Part shown: piece by piece, positions 8,698 to 16,371 of the stretch
How positions within the stretch are numbered: the first letter of the stretch is position 1
Layout: each line of letters begins with the position of its first letter
Assembly (NCBI GenBank): GCA_963789355.1
Contig: CAWBKK010000004.1
Span: 1-64,000 of the forward strand
Reading direction: 5' to 3'
DNA length: 64,000 nt
DNA from: Gaiellasilicea sp963789355
GTDB taxonomy: Bacteria > Actinomycetota > Thermoleophilia > Gaiellales > Gaiellaceae
The notes under the pieces: generated by a model
Told to the model about the DNA's origin: nothing
Database searches by the model: none
Seen by the model: only the letters and a program-made list of their open reading frames with translations
Program-made: the position numbers and the translations under genes

Positions 8698-9844
8698 GAG
8701 CCCGCTCGCGCTCGTCCTGGTCGCTGCTGCGCTCTTGGCGGTGCCGTCTGCGTCGGCGTCCCGCTTCATCCAGCTCGGCATCTTCGACGACGCCCAGATC
8801 AACTACGGCGACCCGGACAAGGTCTTCCCGCAGCTCAAGCAGCTGCGGACGCAGCTGATCCGGGTCAACCTCGTCTGGGGCGGGCCGAACGGGGTGTCGA
8901 AGCGCCGGCCCGTCAACCCGATGAATCCGAACGACCCGGCCTACGACTGGTCGGTCTACGACCGGACCGTCTTCTACGCGCAACAGCACGGGATCAAGGT
9001 CGTCTTCTCGATTCTCGGCACGCCGCCCTGGGCGAACGGCGCCCGAGGCGTGAACGTGGTGCCCTCGAAGCCGCTCGACCTCGAGCGCTTCGCCACCGCC
9101 GCCGCCCGCCGCTACAGCGGCAGCTTCCGGACGAAGGAGGGCCGGATCCTGCCGCCCGTGCGCCAGTGGCTCGCCTGGAACGAGCCGAACAACCCGGCCT
9201 TCCTGCGGCCGCAGTACGCAACGGTCAAGGGTAAGGCGGTGATCCAGAGCGCGACCGACTACGCCAAGATCTGCAACGCGATCGTCAAGGGCGTCCGCAA
9301 GACGACCGTCGGCGCGTCGAAGGTCGCCTGCGGCGTCACCGGCCCGCGCGGCAACAACAACCCGAACTCGAGCCGCCCCGCCACCTCGCCGCTCCCGTTC
9401 CTGCGCGCGATGCACAAGGCGGGGGCGAAGGGGTTCGACGCTTACGCCCACCACCCGTACTACGGCGCGCCCCGAGAGACACCGAGCACGCCGCCGCCGC
9501 CCGGGATCCACGGCAACGCGGCAACCGCGATCACGCTCGGCAACCTGAACCTGCTCGTCCGCGAGGTGACGCGCCTCTACGGCAACAAGCGGATCTGGAT
9601 CACCGAGTACGGCTATCAGACGAATCCGCCGGATCGGATCTTCGGCGTCTCGTTCGTGAAGCAGGCGAGCTACCTGACGCAGGCCTACGGGATCGCCAAG
9701 CGCCATCCGCGGATCGACATGTTCCTCTGGTTCCTGCTCCGGGACGAGCGTCTCGGCGTCGACCAGGGCTGGCAGTCGGGCCTGCTGACGGCGGCGGGGG
9801 GCCGGAAGCCCGCCTTCGCTGCCTTCCAGAAGCTCCGCGGCTAG
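8690..9844 (+). CDS. Secreted glycoside hydrolase-like (clan A type) protein
   Basis: A 384-residue exported protein: a signal peptide (KSPLALVLVAAALLAVPSASA, cleavage near residue 24) precedes a TIM-barrel glycosidase-like domain. Candidate catalytic residues are the acid/base Glu in WLAWNEPNNP (about 163 to 172) and the nucleophile Glu in WITEYGYQT (about 303 to 311), spaced as in GH5/GH39-like families. The start is a TTG that overlaps the end of the UDP-xylose synthase gene by 8 bases, implying co-transcription. A role in trimming or turning over the surface glycan is likely; the substrate is unknown. The stop is 4 bases from the convergent oxygenase gene. Confidence 0.75.
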   Translation: MGKSPLALVLVAAALLAVPSASASRFIQLGIFDDAQINYGDPDKVFPQLKQLRTQLIRVNLVWGGPNGVSKRRPVNPMNPNDPAYDWSVYDRTVFYAQQHGIKVVFSILGTPPWANGARGVNVVPSKPLDLERFATAAARRYSGSFRTKEGRILPPVRQWLAWNEPNNPAFLRPQYATVKGKAVIQSATDYAKICNAIVKGVRKTTVGASKVACGVTGPRGNNNPNSSRPATSPLPFLRAMHKAGAKGFDAYAHHPYYGAPRETPSTPPPPGIHGNAATAITLGNLNLLVREVTRLYGNKRIWITEYGYQTNPPDRIFGVSFVKQASYLTQAYGIAKRHPRIDMFLWFLLRDERLGVDQGWQSGLLTAAGGRKPAFAAFQKLRG

Positions 9845-9847
9845 CGG

Positions 9848-10543
9848 CTAGAAGCGCTTCGGGCCGACGGTCAGGTTCGTGACCGCGCGCAGCCCGGGCT
9901 CCGCCGGCGACTCGACCCCGTGCAGCGTGCGGTAGCCGTAGAAGAGGTACGCGCCGCGCTCCTGATAGTCGACCTCCTGCTTGCGGAAGAGGCGATGGAG
10001 TGCGTCCACCCGGGCCACGGCCGAGACGACCTTGTCCCGGAAGGTCCGCTTGAACGAGCGGATGTTCGGGTAGGCGGTCAGCTGGCCGCGTCGCTTCCCG
10101 GTGATCTTCGGGACGACCACCGGCAGGATCATGTTCAGGTACGTCCCGTCGAAGTGGTAGGCGGTGACGTCGCCCGGACCGCGCATGATGTTGATCCCGG
10201 GCACGATCTCGTCGGAGCGGATCGGATCGCTCGCGACCCACGGCTCGAGGATCCCGTTGACGACGCCGAGGATGTAGCTCGAGCCGGCGATCTCCCCGAC
10301 CACGGTGTCCTTCAGATGCTCGCCCTTGAGCGCGTACTTCTGGTTGCTGCCCGCGCTGCTGGACGTCGCCTCGCTCTCGAGGTCGAGAATCTGCTGCTTC
10401 AGGAGCGCGTGCGCCTCCGGCGTCAGGAAGTCGGCCAGCTCGACGACTCCCTCCGAGTCCAGCCTTCCGCGGATCGCGGCGAGCTGTTGCCCGTCGCCCG
10501 CGAGCCCGCGGTAGGTCTCGGAGATGAAGCTCTCGGCCGGCAC
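9848..10543 (-). CDS. 2-oxoglutarate/Fe(II)-dependent oxygenase-like protein
   Basis: A 231-residue protein with a complete facial triad candidate: His130 and Asp132 in TAYHFDGTY, distal His208 in RTLHGVESP, and Arg219 in GLRAVTNLTV for the 2-oxoglutarate carboxylate. This is the cupin-fold hydroxylase pattern. The GTG at 10543 is chosen because TAGGGT lies 7 bases upstream; longer in-frame starts run into the divergent flippase. It could hydroxylate a lipid, sugar or amino acid linked to surface glycan; the substrate is not evident. It converges with the secreted glycosidase gene and diverges from the flippase. Confidence 0.7.
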   Translation of the reverse strand: MPAESFISETYRGLAGDGQQLAAIRGRLDSEGVVELADFLTPEAHALLKQQILDLESEATSSSAGSNQKYALKGEHLKDTVVGEIAGSSYILGVVNGILEPWVASDPIRSDEIVPGINIMRGPGDVTAYHFDGTYLNMILPVVVPKITGKRRGQLTAYPNIRSFKRTFRDKVVSAVARVDALHRLFRKQEVDYQERGAYLFYGYRTLHGVESPAEPGLRAVTNLTVGPKRF

Positions 10544-10550
10544 GCGCGGG

Positions 10551-10596
10551 ACCCTAGCGAAAGCGGTCGGGAGCCGGGAAGAGCGGACTCTATACT
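10551..10596. promoter_or_regulatory. Divergent promoter region between oxygenase and flippase genes
   Basis: Minus-strand TAGGGT (10551-10556) lies 7 bases from the GTG at 10543. Plus-strand TATACT (10591-10596) lies 11 bases from the ATG at 10608. Both fit the TANNNT -10 pattern seen across the window. Confidence 0.5.
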
Positions 10597-10607
10597 TGCC
10601 ATTCGAG

Positions 10608-11993
10608 ATGGGAGCCGGGGCGGCCGGGCCGCGAAGCGGCCCCTTCAGGGGTTTTCGCGTCGTCCGGGCTTTGCCCGGGCGACTGCGAGCCAAAGCAGCC
10701 TCCCGGCTTCTCTGGCGCCGCTCAGCGACCGCAGTGGGGCTCTACACCGCCGTGGCGCTCGGCATCGTCGGCACCGTCGTCGCGGCCCGCGGGTTCAGCC
10801 TCGCCGAGTTCGGGCTCTTCGCGACCGTGCTGGCCGCAACCGGGTTCCTCCAGTCGCTGCTCGACTTGACCGTCGAGGACTCGTTGACGAAGTACGGCTT
10901 CCGCTACGTGGTCGCCGAGGACTGGGGTCGACTGCGCCGGCTCTTCCGGCGTGCGCTCGAGCTGAAGCTCGCCGGCGGCGTGCTCGCCGGGATCGGGCTG
11001 CTCGCTCTCGCACCGGTGGCGGGACGCATCTTCGGCGCGGAGGGATTCGCGCTCCCGCTCGTCGTCGCGGCCGCACTCCCGCTCGTCCAGGCTCCGGAGA
11101 ACGTCGCCACGACGGCGCTTCTGCTCCGCGGCCGGTACGACCTCCGTGCCCTGGCGCAGGCGTTCACGACGGCCCTGCGGCTGATTGCGATCGCCGTCGG
11201 CGTTCAGCTCGGGCTCGCGGAGACGATCGCGGGGATCGTGCTCGCGCAGGCGATCGGGACCGCGGTGGTCGCCGTCGTCGCGGTCGCGGCCTTTCGCCGC
11301 TTCCCGAGCGCTCCGGCTGCCGCGCTCGCCGAGGACCGCCGCGAGATCGTCTCCTTCGTGCTCCAGTCGAGCGCGGCGACCGGGATGGTCTCGCTCCGCA
11401 ACGCCCTGGCGCCGCTCCTGCTCGGCATCGCCGCGAGCCCGACGCAGGTCGGCCTCTTCAGGATCGCGCAGGCGCCGCAGACCGGCTTCAACGCAGCCAG
11501 CGGGCCGGTGCGCCTGATCCTGCTCACCGAGCAGACGCGCGACTGGGAGCGCGGTCGAGTCGAGCGTGTGCTTGCGGGAGTCCGGCGGTACGCGCTGATC
11601 GCGTTCGTGCTCGGCCTGGTTCTCGTCCCGCTCTTCTACTGGCTGATGCCGAACCTGATCGAGTCCGTCTTCGGGGCCCGGTACCTGCCCGCCACCGACG
11701 CCGCGCGGATCATCCTCTTCGCCGCGGCGATCCAACTCTCGGTCGGCTGGGCGAAGTCCTTCCCGGTCTCGATCGGACGACCCGGGCTGCGGCTGCTGAC
11801 GGCTGGGATCGAGACGGCGCTGCTGCTGCCGCTCGTCGTCGTGCTCGGCCTGCGCTTCGGCGCCACCGGCGCGGCTGTCGCGCTGCTGGCCTCGTCGGTC
11901 GCGTACGCGCTCGCGTGGGCCTTCCTGTACCTGCGGATCAGCCGTGAGCCGAGGCCGCTCCCGCGTACCGGCGACGCACTCGTCCATGAGTAG
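10608..11993 (+). CDS. Polysaccharide flippase (Wzx/oligosaccharide exporter family)
   Basis: A 461-residue integral membrane protein with about twelve to fourteen hydrophobic helices, of the MATE/polysaccharide-biosynthesis exporter type. It would flip undecaprenyl-linked oligosaccharide across the membrane. Family-like features are ARGFSLAEFGLFATVLA near the first helices, a basic loop with YGFRYVVAEDWGRLRRLFRRA, and FGATGAAVALLASS near the C-terminus. The first 30 or so residues (after the ATG at 10608) are encoded by a palindromic repeat and are rich in Gly, Arg and Pro, so the true start could be further downstream. The stop TAG is part of the putative -10 of the next methyltransferase gene. 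Confidence 0.8.
   Translation: MGAGAAGPRSGPFRGFRVVRALPGRLRAKAASRLLWRRSATAVGLYTAVALGIVGTVVAARGFSLAEFGLFATVLAATGFLQSLLDLTVEDSLTKYGFRYVVAEDWGRLRRLFRRALELKLAGGVLAGIGLLALAPVAGRIFGAEGFALPLVVAAALPLVQAPENVATTALLLRGRYDLRALAQAFTTALRLIAIAVGVQLGLAETIAGIVLAQAIGTAVVAVVAVAAFRRFPSAPAAALAEDRREIVSFVLQSSAATGMVSLRNALAPLLLGIAASPTQVGLFRIAQAPQTGFNAASGPVRLILLTEQTRDWERGRVERVLAGVRRYALIAFVLGLVLVPLFYWLMPNLIESVFGARYLPATDAARIILFAAAIQLSVGWAKSFPVSIGRPGLRLLTAGIETALLLPLVVVLGLRFGATGAAVALLASSVAYALAWAFLYLRISREPRPLPRTGDALVHE
10630..10659 (+). repeat. Dispersed 30-base palindromic repeat, copy 1
   Basis: CGCGAA and TTCGCG outer arms flank CCCC-TTCA-GGGG, giving a hairpin. The same 30-base element occurs on the minus strand at 56185-56214 with three mismatches. 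Here it lies inside the predicted 5' end of the flippase gene; just downstream is a further hairpin, CCGGGC-TTT-GCCCGG. Confidence 0.6.
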
Positions 11994-11996
11994 GCT
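11991..11996 (+). promoter_or_regulatory. TAGGCT -10 element overlapping a stop codon
   Basis: The TAG stop of the flippase gene is the first half of TAGGCT, followed by a 7-base spacer and GTG at 12004. This matches the spacing of the other probable leaderless promoters here. Confidence 0.5.
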
Positions 11997-12003
11997 CTCC
12001 GCC

Positions 12004-12708
12004 GTGCCGAGCGTGGATGACTGGCCGGGCAAGGAGCGCCGCCGCCCGCGGCGGAGCACCCCGCAATGGGGCGTCCGGGCGCCGCTCGCCGCCTGGCTGG
12101 AGGAGCAGGCGCAGCAGGCCGGCACCGGGTATCGCGTGCTCGATGTCGGCTGCGGCCCGAAGCCGTACTACCCGTTCTTCGCAGGACGCGCGGGCGAGTA
12201 CGTCGGGGTCGATGTCGTTCCGCAGCCGGCGGCAGAGCTCGTGGGGCGGGTCGAGGAGCTTCCCGTCGAGGACGGCGCCTTCGATCTCGTTCTCTGCACG
12301 CAGGTGCTCGAGCACTGCGACGACCCCGTGCGAGCCGTCAGCGAGCTCCGGCGCGTGACGGCTCCGGGCGGCCGTGTGCTCGCCTCCACGCACGGCGTTC
12401 AGGTCTACCACCCGTCGCCGCAGGACTACTGGCGCTGGACCTACGCGGGCCTCGGGCGGCTCTTCGAGGAGAACGCCGACTGGGAGTCGGTCGAGGTGAC
12501 ACCCGGTGCGGGAACGGCCACCTGCCTGGCGATGCTGCTCGGGATCTACACGGAGATCGCGCTGCGGCGCTCGGTGCTCGCCCGCGGGCCGGTGTGGCTG
12601 CTGAACCGGACGGCGGAGGCGCTCGACGCGCGCTTCGCGTCGCTCCGCGAGCCGAGGCCGGGCTCGCTGACGGCGAACTTCCACGTCGTCGCGACGGTCA
12701 GCGGCTGA
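12004..12708 (+). CDS. Class I SAM-dependent methyltransferase (Methyltransf_11 type)
   Basis: A 234-residue enzyme with motif I VLDVGCGPKPYYPF near residue 45, an acidic residue ending the second strand (YVGVDVV), and the post-motif segment FDLVLCTQVLEHCDDP. A C-terminal region with DYWRWTYAGLGRLF is seen in methyltransferases of polysaccharide loci. The GTG at 12004 is supported by TAGGCT 7 bases upstream; an ATG at 11986 overlapping the flippase gene is the alternative. It probably methylates a sugar or lipid-linked glycan. It converges with a glycosyltransferase gene, overlapping by 11 bases. Confidence 0.85.
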   Translation: MPSVDDWPGKERRRPRRSTPQWGVRAPLAAWLEEQAQQAGTGYRVLDVGCGPKPYYPFFAGRAGEYVGVDVVPQPAAELVGRVEELPVEDGAFDLVLCTQVLEHCDDPVRAVSELRRVTAPGGRVLASTHGVQVYHPSPQDYWRWTYAGLGRLFEENADWESVEVTPGAGTATCLAMLLGIYTEIALRRSVLARGPVWLLNRTAEALDARFASLREPRPGSLTANFHVVATVSG

Positions 12709-13795
12709 GCGCCTCGTCGTAGACCGCCTGCGTGCGCTCGGCCATGCGGGCGACCGAGAACTCCTCCCGTGCGCGACGCGTGCCGGCCGCCCCGAATGCT
12801 CGAGCGCGCTCGCGGTCGCCGAGCAGCGCCTCGAGCGCGGTCGCCAGCGCGCCGGCGTCACCGGCCTCGACGAGGACGCCGGTCTCACCGTCCGCCACGA
12901 CCTCCGGAACCGCGCTGACCCGCGTCGCGACGACGGGCAGGCCGGCGAGCATCGCCTCGAGCAGCACGATCCCGAACCCCTCCCAGCGCGAGCTGTGCAC
13001 GAAGACGTCCGCCCGCTCGAGCCAGTCGCGAATGTCGGTCCGGCCGGGCAGCGTGACCGCGTTCTCCAGCCCCAGCTCGCGTGCGAGCGCCCGCGTCTCG
13101 CTCTCGAGCGGACCGCTGCCGAGGATCGCCAGCTGCGCCTGGGGAACGGCGAGCCTGACGCGCTCGAATGCGCGCAGGAGCGTCGCGTGGTCCTTCTGGG
13201 CGATCAGCCGTCCGACGGCGAGCGCGAGGGGGACGTCGGCCGGGATCCCCGCCTCGGCCGGTGTGGGATCGGATCGCGCCGACGGGAGCGTGTCGAGCCC
13301 GTAGCGGATCGTGACGAGCTTCGCCGGATCGTGCCCGGCCCGCTCGAGAAACAGGCGGACGGCGTCGGAGATCGCGATCAGGCGGCGCGCCGGCCGGGCG
13401 AGCGCGCGATCCACGTAGCGGAACGGTCCCAGTAGATACCGATCGTCGTTGTGTCGGGTCGAGACCGACGGAATCCCCAGCAACCGCGCTCCCAAGCCGC
13501 CGTACGCGTCCGCGTGGACGAGGTGGGTGTGCACGAGCGCGGGGCGCTCGGCCCTGATCGCGCGGACCACGTCACGCGCCATCCGCACGCTGACGTCCGG
13601 CCCGCAGCGAACCGAGCGATGCGGCACGCCCAGCGCGTCGAGCGCCGCGTAGAAGCGCGGCGCGTCGCTGCCGGGGACGTCGAGCCCGAGGAAGCGCGCG
13701 TCGATGCCGCGCTTCCGCAGCGCCGGAAGGAGGGCGAGGAGGTGCCCCTCCGAGCCGCTCACGCCGGTCAACTTGTGGAGGTGGAGGACCTTCAC
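12698..13795 (-). CDS. GT4 family glycosyltransferase
   Basis: A 365-residue GT-B enzyme of the GT4 group. The N-terminal half opens VKVLHLHKLTGVSGSEGHL and contains VHTHLVHADAYGG. The C-terminal half has AVGRLIAQKDHATLLRA and the acidic EX7E motif in EGFGIVLLEAM. It transfers a sugar from a nucleotide donor, probably to a lipid-linked intermediate on the cytoplasmic face. The GTG at 13795 overlaps the stop of the preceding glycosyltransferase by 4 bases, so the two are translated as a pair behind the ligase gene. Donor and acceptor cannot be inferred. Confidence 0.88.
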   Translation of the reverse strand: MKVLHLHKLTGVSGSEGHLLALLPALRKRGIDARFLGLDVPGSDAPRFYAALDALGVPHRSVRCGPDVSVRMARDVVRAIRAERPALVHTHLVHADAYGGLGARLLGIPSVSTRHNDDRYLLGPFRYVDRALARPARRLIAISDAVRLFLERAGHDPAKLVTIRYGLDTLPSARSDPTPAEAGIPADVPLALAVGRLIAQKDHATLLRAFERVRLAVPQAQLAILGSGPLESETRALARELGLENAVTLPGRTDIRDWLERADVFVHSSRWEGFGIVLLEAMLAGLPVVATRVSAVPEVVADGETGVLVEAGDAGALATALEALLGDRERARAFGAAGTRRAREEFSVARMAERTQAVYDEALSR

Positions 13796-14955
13796 CGCAG
13801 CAAGCGGGCGTAGACCGCGTCGATCTCGTCCGCCATCCGGCCGATCGCGAAGCGGGCGCGGACGTCCTCGGCGCCGCGGGCGCCCATTCGCTCGCGGAGC
13901 TCGGGGTCGCGCGCGAGCGTCGCCAGGCGCTCTGCGAGCGCGGCTGTGTCGCCGATCGCTTCCAGGAAGCCGCTCTCGCCGTGCCGGACGACTGCTCCGG
14001 TCCCGCCGGCCCGCGTCGCCACGACTGGTCGCGCCGCGGCAAGCGCCTCGATCGCGACGACGGGGGTTCCCTCGTTCGCCGAGGTCAGGATCAGCGCATC
14101 GAACGACGCGTACCAGGGCCGGATGCTCGTCTGGAAGCCGACGAGGCGGCAGCGGTCGGCGACGCCGAGCTCGGTCGCGAGCGCCTCCACGACGCCGCGA
14201 TCCTCGCCGTCGCCGACGAGCACGAGCAGCGCGTCGACCCCGTGGTCGACGAGCGCGCGGAGCGTCCGGACGAGGTCGAGCGGGCGCTTGATCGCCGTGA
14301 GGCGACCGGCCCAACCGACGACGAACGTCTCCTCGCCGGCGCCGATCTCGGCGCGAATCGTGCGTCGCGACTGTTCGTCCCCCTCGCTCCACGGCGGCAG
14401 GTCGAAGCCGTAGGGAACCACGGCGAAACGGCGCGCGGGCGCGACGCCGAAGCCGACGAGATCGTCCCGCACCTCGTCGCTCACGGCGATGAGCGTGCCG
14501 GAGGTGTGGGCCAGTACGCGCTCGATCCCGCGGAAGACGTGCTCCCAGCGCCTGCTGAAGTACCCGCTGAGGACGTGGCCGTGGTAGGTGTGGACGCGGG
14601 CGCGCGGCCGGGCGCTGCCGGCGACGAGGGCGGCCAACCGACCCGTCGCGCCAGCCTTCGCGGTGTGGGTGTGGAGCACGTCCGGGCGTCGCGTCCGAAT
14701 GAGGTTCCGCAGCGCGAGGATCGCGGCGGGGTCCGCGCGCGGCGACAGCTCTCGCTGCAGCACCGGTAGCCGCAGCACCTCGACGCCGAGCTCGTCGGCG
14801 ACGTACTCCATCGACTCCTCCCCGGCGGCGAGCGTTCCCGCGACGACCAGGACGTCGTGGCCTCGACGTGACTGCTCGTGGGCGAGCTGAAGCACGTGGA
14901 GCGCGGCGCCGCCCACGTTCAGCCTGGCGATCACGTGCACGATCGAGAGACTCAT
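13792..14955 (-). CDS. GT4 family glycosyltransferase
   Basis: A 387-residue GT-B enzyme beginning MSLSIVHVIARLNVGGAALH, a typical GT4 glycine-rich entry. It carries VLHTHTAKAGATGRLAAL and AHTSGTLIAVSDEVRDD in the acceptor half, and VGWAGRLTAIKRPLDLV plus the EX7E-type NEGTPVVAIEALAA in the donor half. The start overlaps the stop of the upstream O-antigen-ligase-like gene by 4 bases and its stop overlaps the next glycosyltransferase start by 4 bases. The three genes form one tight minus-strand unit with a promoter near 16312. Confidence 0.88.
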   Translation of the reverse strand: MSLSIVHVIARLNVGGAALHVLQLAHEQSRRGHDVLVVAGTLAAGEESMEYVADELGVEVLRLPVLQRELSPRADPAAILALRNLIRTRRPDVLHTHTAKAGATGRLAALVAGSARPRARVHTYHGHVLSGYFSRRWEHVFRGIERVLAHTSGTLIAVSDEVRDDLVGFGVAPARRFAVVPYGFDLPPWSEGDEQSRRTIRAEIGAGEETFVVGWAGRLTAIKRPLDLVRTLRALVDHGVDALLVLVGDGEDRGVVEALATELGVADRCRLVGFQTSIRPWYASFDALILTSANEGTPVVAIEALAAARPVVATRAGGTGAVVRHGESGFLEAIGDTAALAERLATLARDPELRERMGARGAEDVRARFAIGRMADEIDAVYARLLR

Positions 14956-16304
14956 GCCGGCTCGGGACCGGATCTGGCCCGAGCGAGCGACGGCGCCAGC
15001 GCGGTTGTGCCGATCGTGAGCCAGAAGATGGCAGCGAGTGGGATCCCGCCGAACAGGGCCGCACCGGCGAGCCCACCGGCCAGCGCCGCGACCCAGGCTG
15101 CCGGCAGGTACGCGGCGGGCTCGTCGGGGTCGTCGCGCGGCCAGGTTTTTGCGACCCGCACGGCAGCGCGCACGGTCACCACGGCGAGGACGAGGAACAG
15201 GAGCGCACCGACGATCCCGAGCTCGTAGAGCACCTGGTCGTACGTCTGCTGCGGGATGAATCCGTCCGCGGCCGGGAAGTAGCTCGCCGGCTGGTCGGGA
15301 AAGCGCGCCCGCGCGTCGTCGATGAAGTGCACGTACTCCTCCGGCGGGAGCAGCCCGTGCCAGCCGGTGCCCAGGATCGGGTTCTCGAGGAAGATACGAC
15401 CTCCGACGTACGCGTCGATCAGGCGCTCGTTCCAGCTCGCGGCGTTGCCGAAGGGATCGTCCCGGCGTTCGCCGATGCCAAGGGAGCGGAAGAATGCTCC
15501 CAGGTCGCCCGAGCGCAGAGCCAGCACGCCGATCGTGATCCCGACCGTCGCCGCCGCCGTCAGCCCGACGGCCCGCTTCGTCGCGGCACCGCGCGTGATT
15601 GCGGTCGTGACGATCGCTCCGGCGGCGAGGTACAGCCCGAGCAGCCCGGCGAGCGCGGCACCGAGGACGACGCCGACGGATCCGGCGATCCCGGCCACGA
15701 GCGGCAGCCGACCGAGGCGATGGGCGGGCGTGAACAACGCGGCGAGCCCGAGTGCGAGGGTCATCGTCGAGAGGGCTGCGAGATCGTGCTCGCCGACGAA
15801 CGAGGGCTGGCGGCGGGTGGGGAAGCGGGACTCGACGAAGGGAGCGTCGAAGAAGGCGAGCAGGCCGTAACCGGCTGCCGCGACGGTGAAGGCGACGAGC
15901 ACGCCGACGACCGCCCAGAGCTGCAGCCTGCTCCGCACGAACAGGATGAAGCCGAGCGCCAGGACGCCGTACTCGATCAGCTTGACGGCCGCGATCACCG
16001 CGTCGACGCCGTTCGCGGCCGACGAGACGAAGAGCCAGACGGAGAAGGCCGCGGCGGCGGCGGCAAGCCCGCGTGCGGCCCGAGGGAGTGTGCCCCGGCC
16101 GAGCAGCCGGTGGACGCAGATCGCTGCGAGCACCGCGAGCGCCGCGTCGGCGACGACCAGATCCACCTCGCTGCCGGCCAGATCGAGCGAGAAACCGGGC
16201 TGGTCGATCGACCGGACGAGGCTCAGCACGGTCGCCGTCACGAAGGCGATCAGCGGCACGTCGACCGCCGACCGCCAGTCCGGCTCACCCCGGTGGTCTG
16301 CCAT
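14952..16304 (-). CDS. O-antigen ligase/polymerase-like (Wzy_C) membrane protein
   Basis: A 450-residue protein with about eleven or twelve hydrophobic helices and one long polar loop near residues 260 to 380. That loop contains FFRSLGIGERRDDPFGNAA, LENPILGTGWHGLLPPEEY and FPAADGFIPQQTYDQVLYEL, which match the extracytoplasmic loop of O-antigen ligases and related polymerases (GTGxxG-like and conserved Arg/His). It would join or polymerise lipid-linked glycan outside the membrane. The ATG at 16304 is chosen over 16382 because TATAAG lies 7 bases upstream and the longer form would run into the divergent glycosyltransferase promoter. Confidence 0.82.
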   Translation of the reverse strand: MADHRGEPDWRSAVDVPLIAFVTATVLSLVRSIDQPGFSLDLAGSEVDLVVADAALAVLAAICVHRLLGRGTLPRAARGLAAAAAAFSVWLFVSSAANGVDAVIAAVKLIEYGVLALGFILFVRSRLQLWAVVGVLVAFTVAAAGYGLLAFFDAPFVESRFPTRRQPSFVGEHDLAALSTMTLALGLAALFTPAHRLGRLPLVAGIAGSVGVVLGAALAGLLGLYLAAGAIVTTAITRGAATKRAVGLTAAATVGITIGVLALRSGDLGAFFRSLGIGERRDDPFGNAASWNERLIDAYVGGRIFLENPILGTGWHGLLPPEEYVHFIDDARARFPDQPASYFPAADGFIPQQTYDQVLYELGIVGALLFLVLAVVTVRAAVRVAKTWPRDDPDEPAAYLPAAWVAALAGGLAGAALFGGIPLAAIFWLTIGTTALAPSLARARSGPEPA

Positions 16305-16311
16305 GCCGCGC

Positions 16312-16320
16312 CTTATACTA
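16312..16320. promoter_or_regulatory. Shared bidirectional -10 core
   Basis: CTTATACTA holds TATACT on the plus strand (16314-16319) and TAGTAT/TATAAG on the minus strand. The minus start codon is 7 to 10 bases away; the plus start (ATG 16372) lies about 50 bases downstream. One AT-rich core in a very GC-rich gap seems to serve both directions. Confidence 0.5.
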
Positions 16321-16371
16321 CGCGCGTGGTTGCGGGCCTCGGGCCGATGCCGGTCGCCGCTCCTCCTGCCG

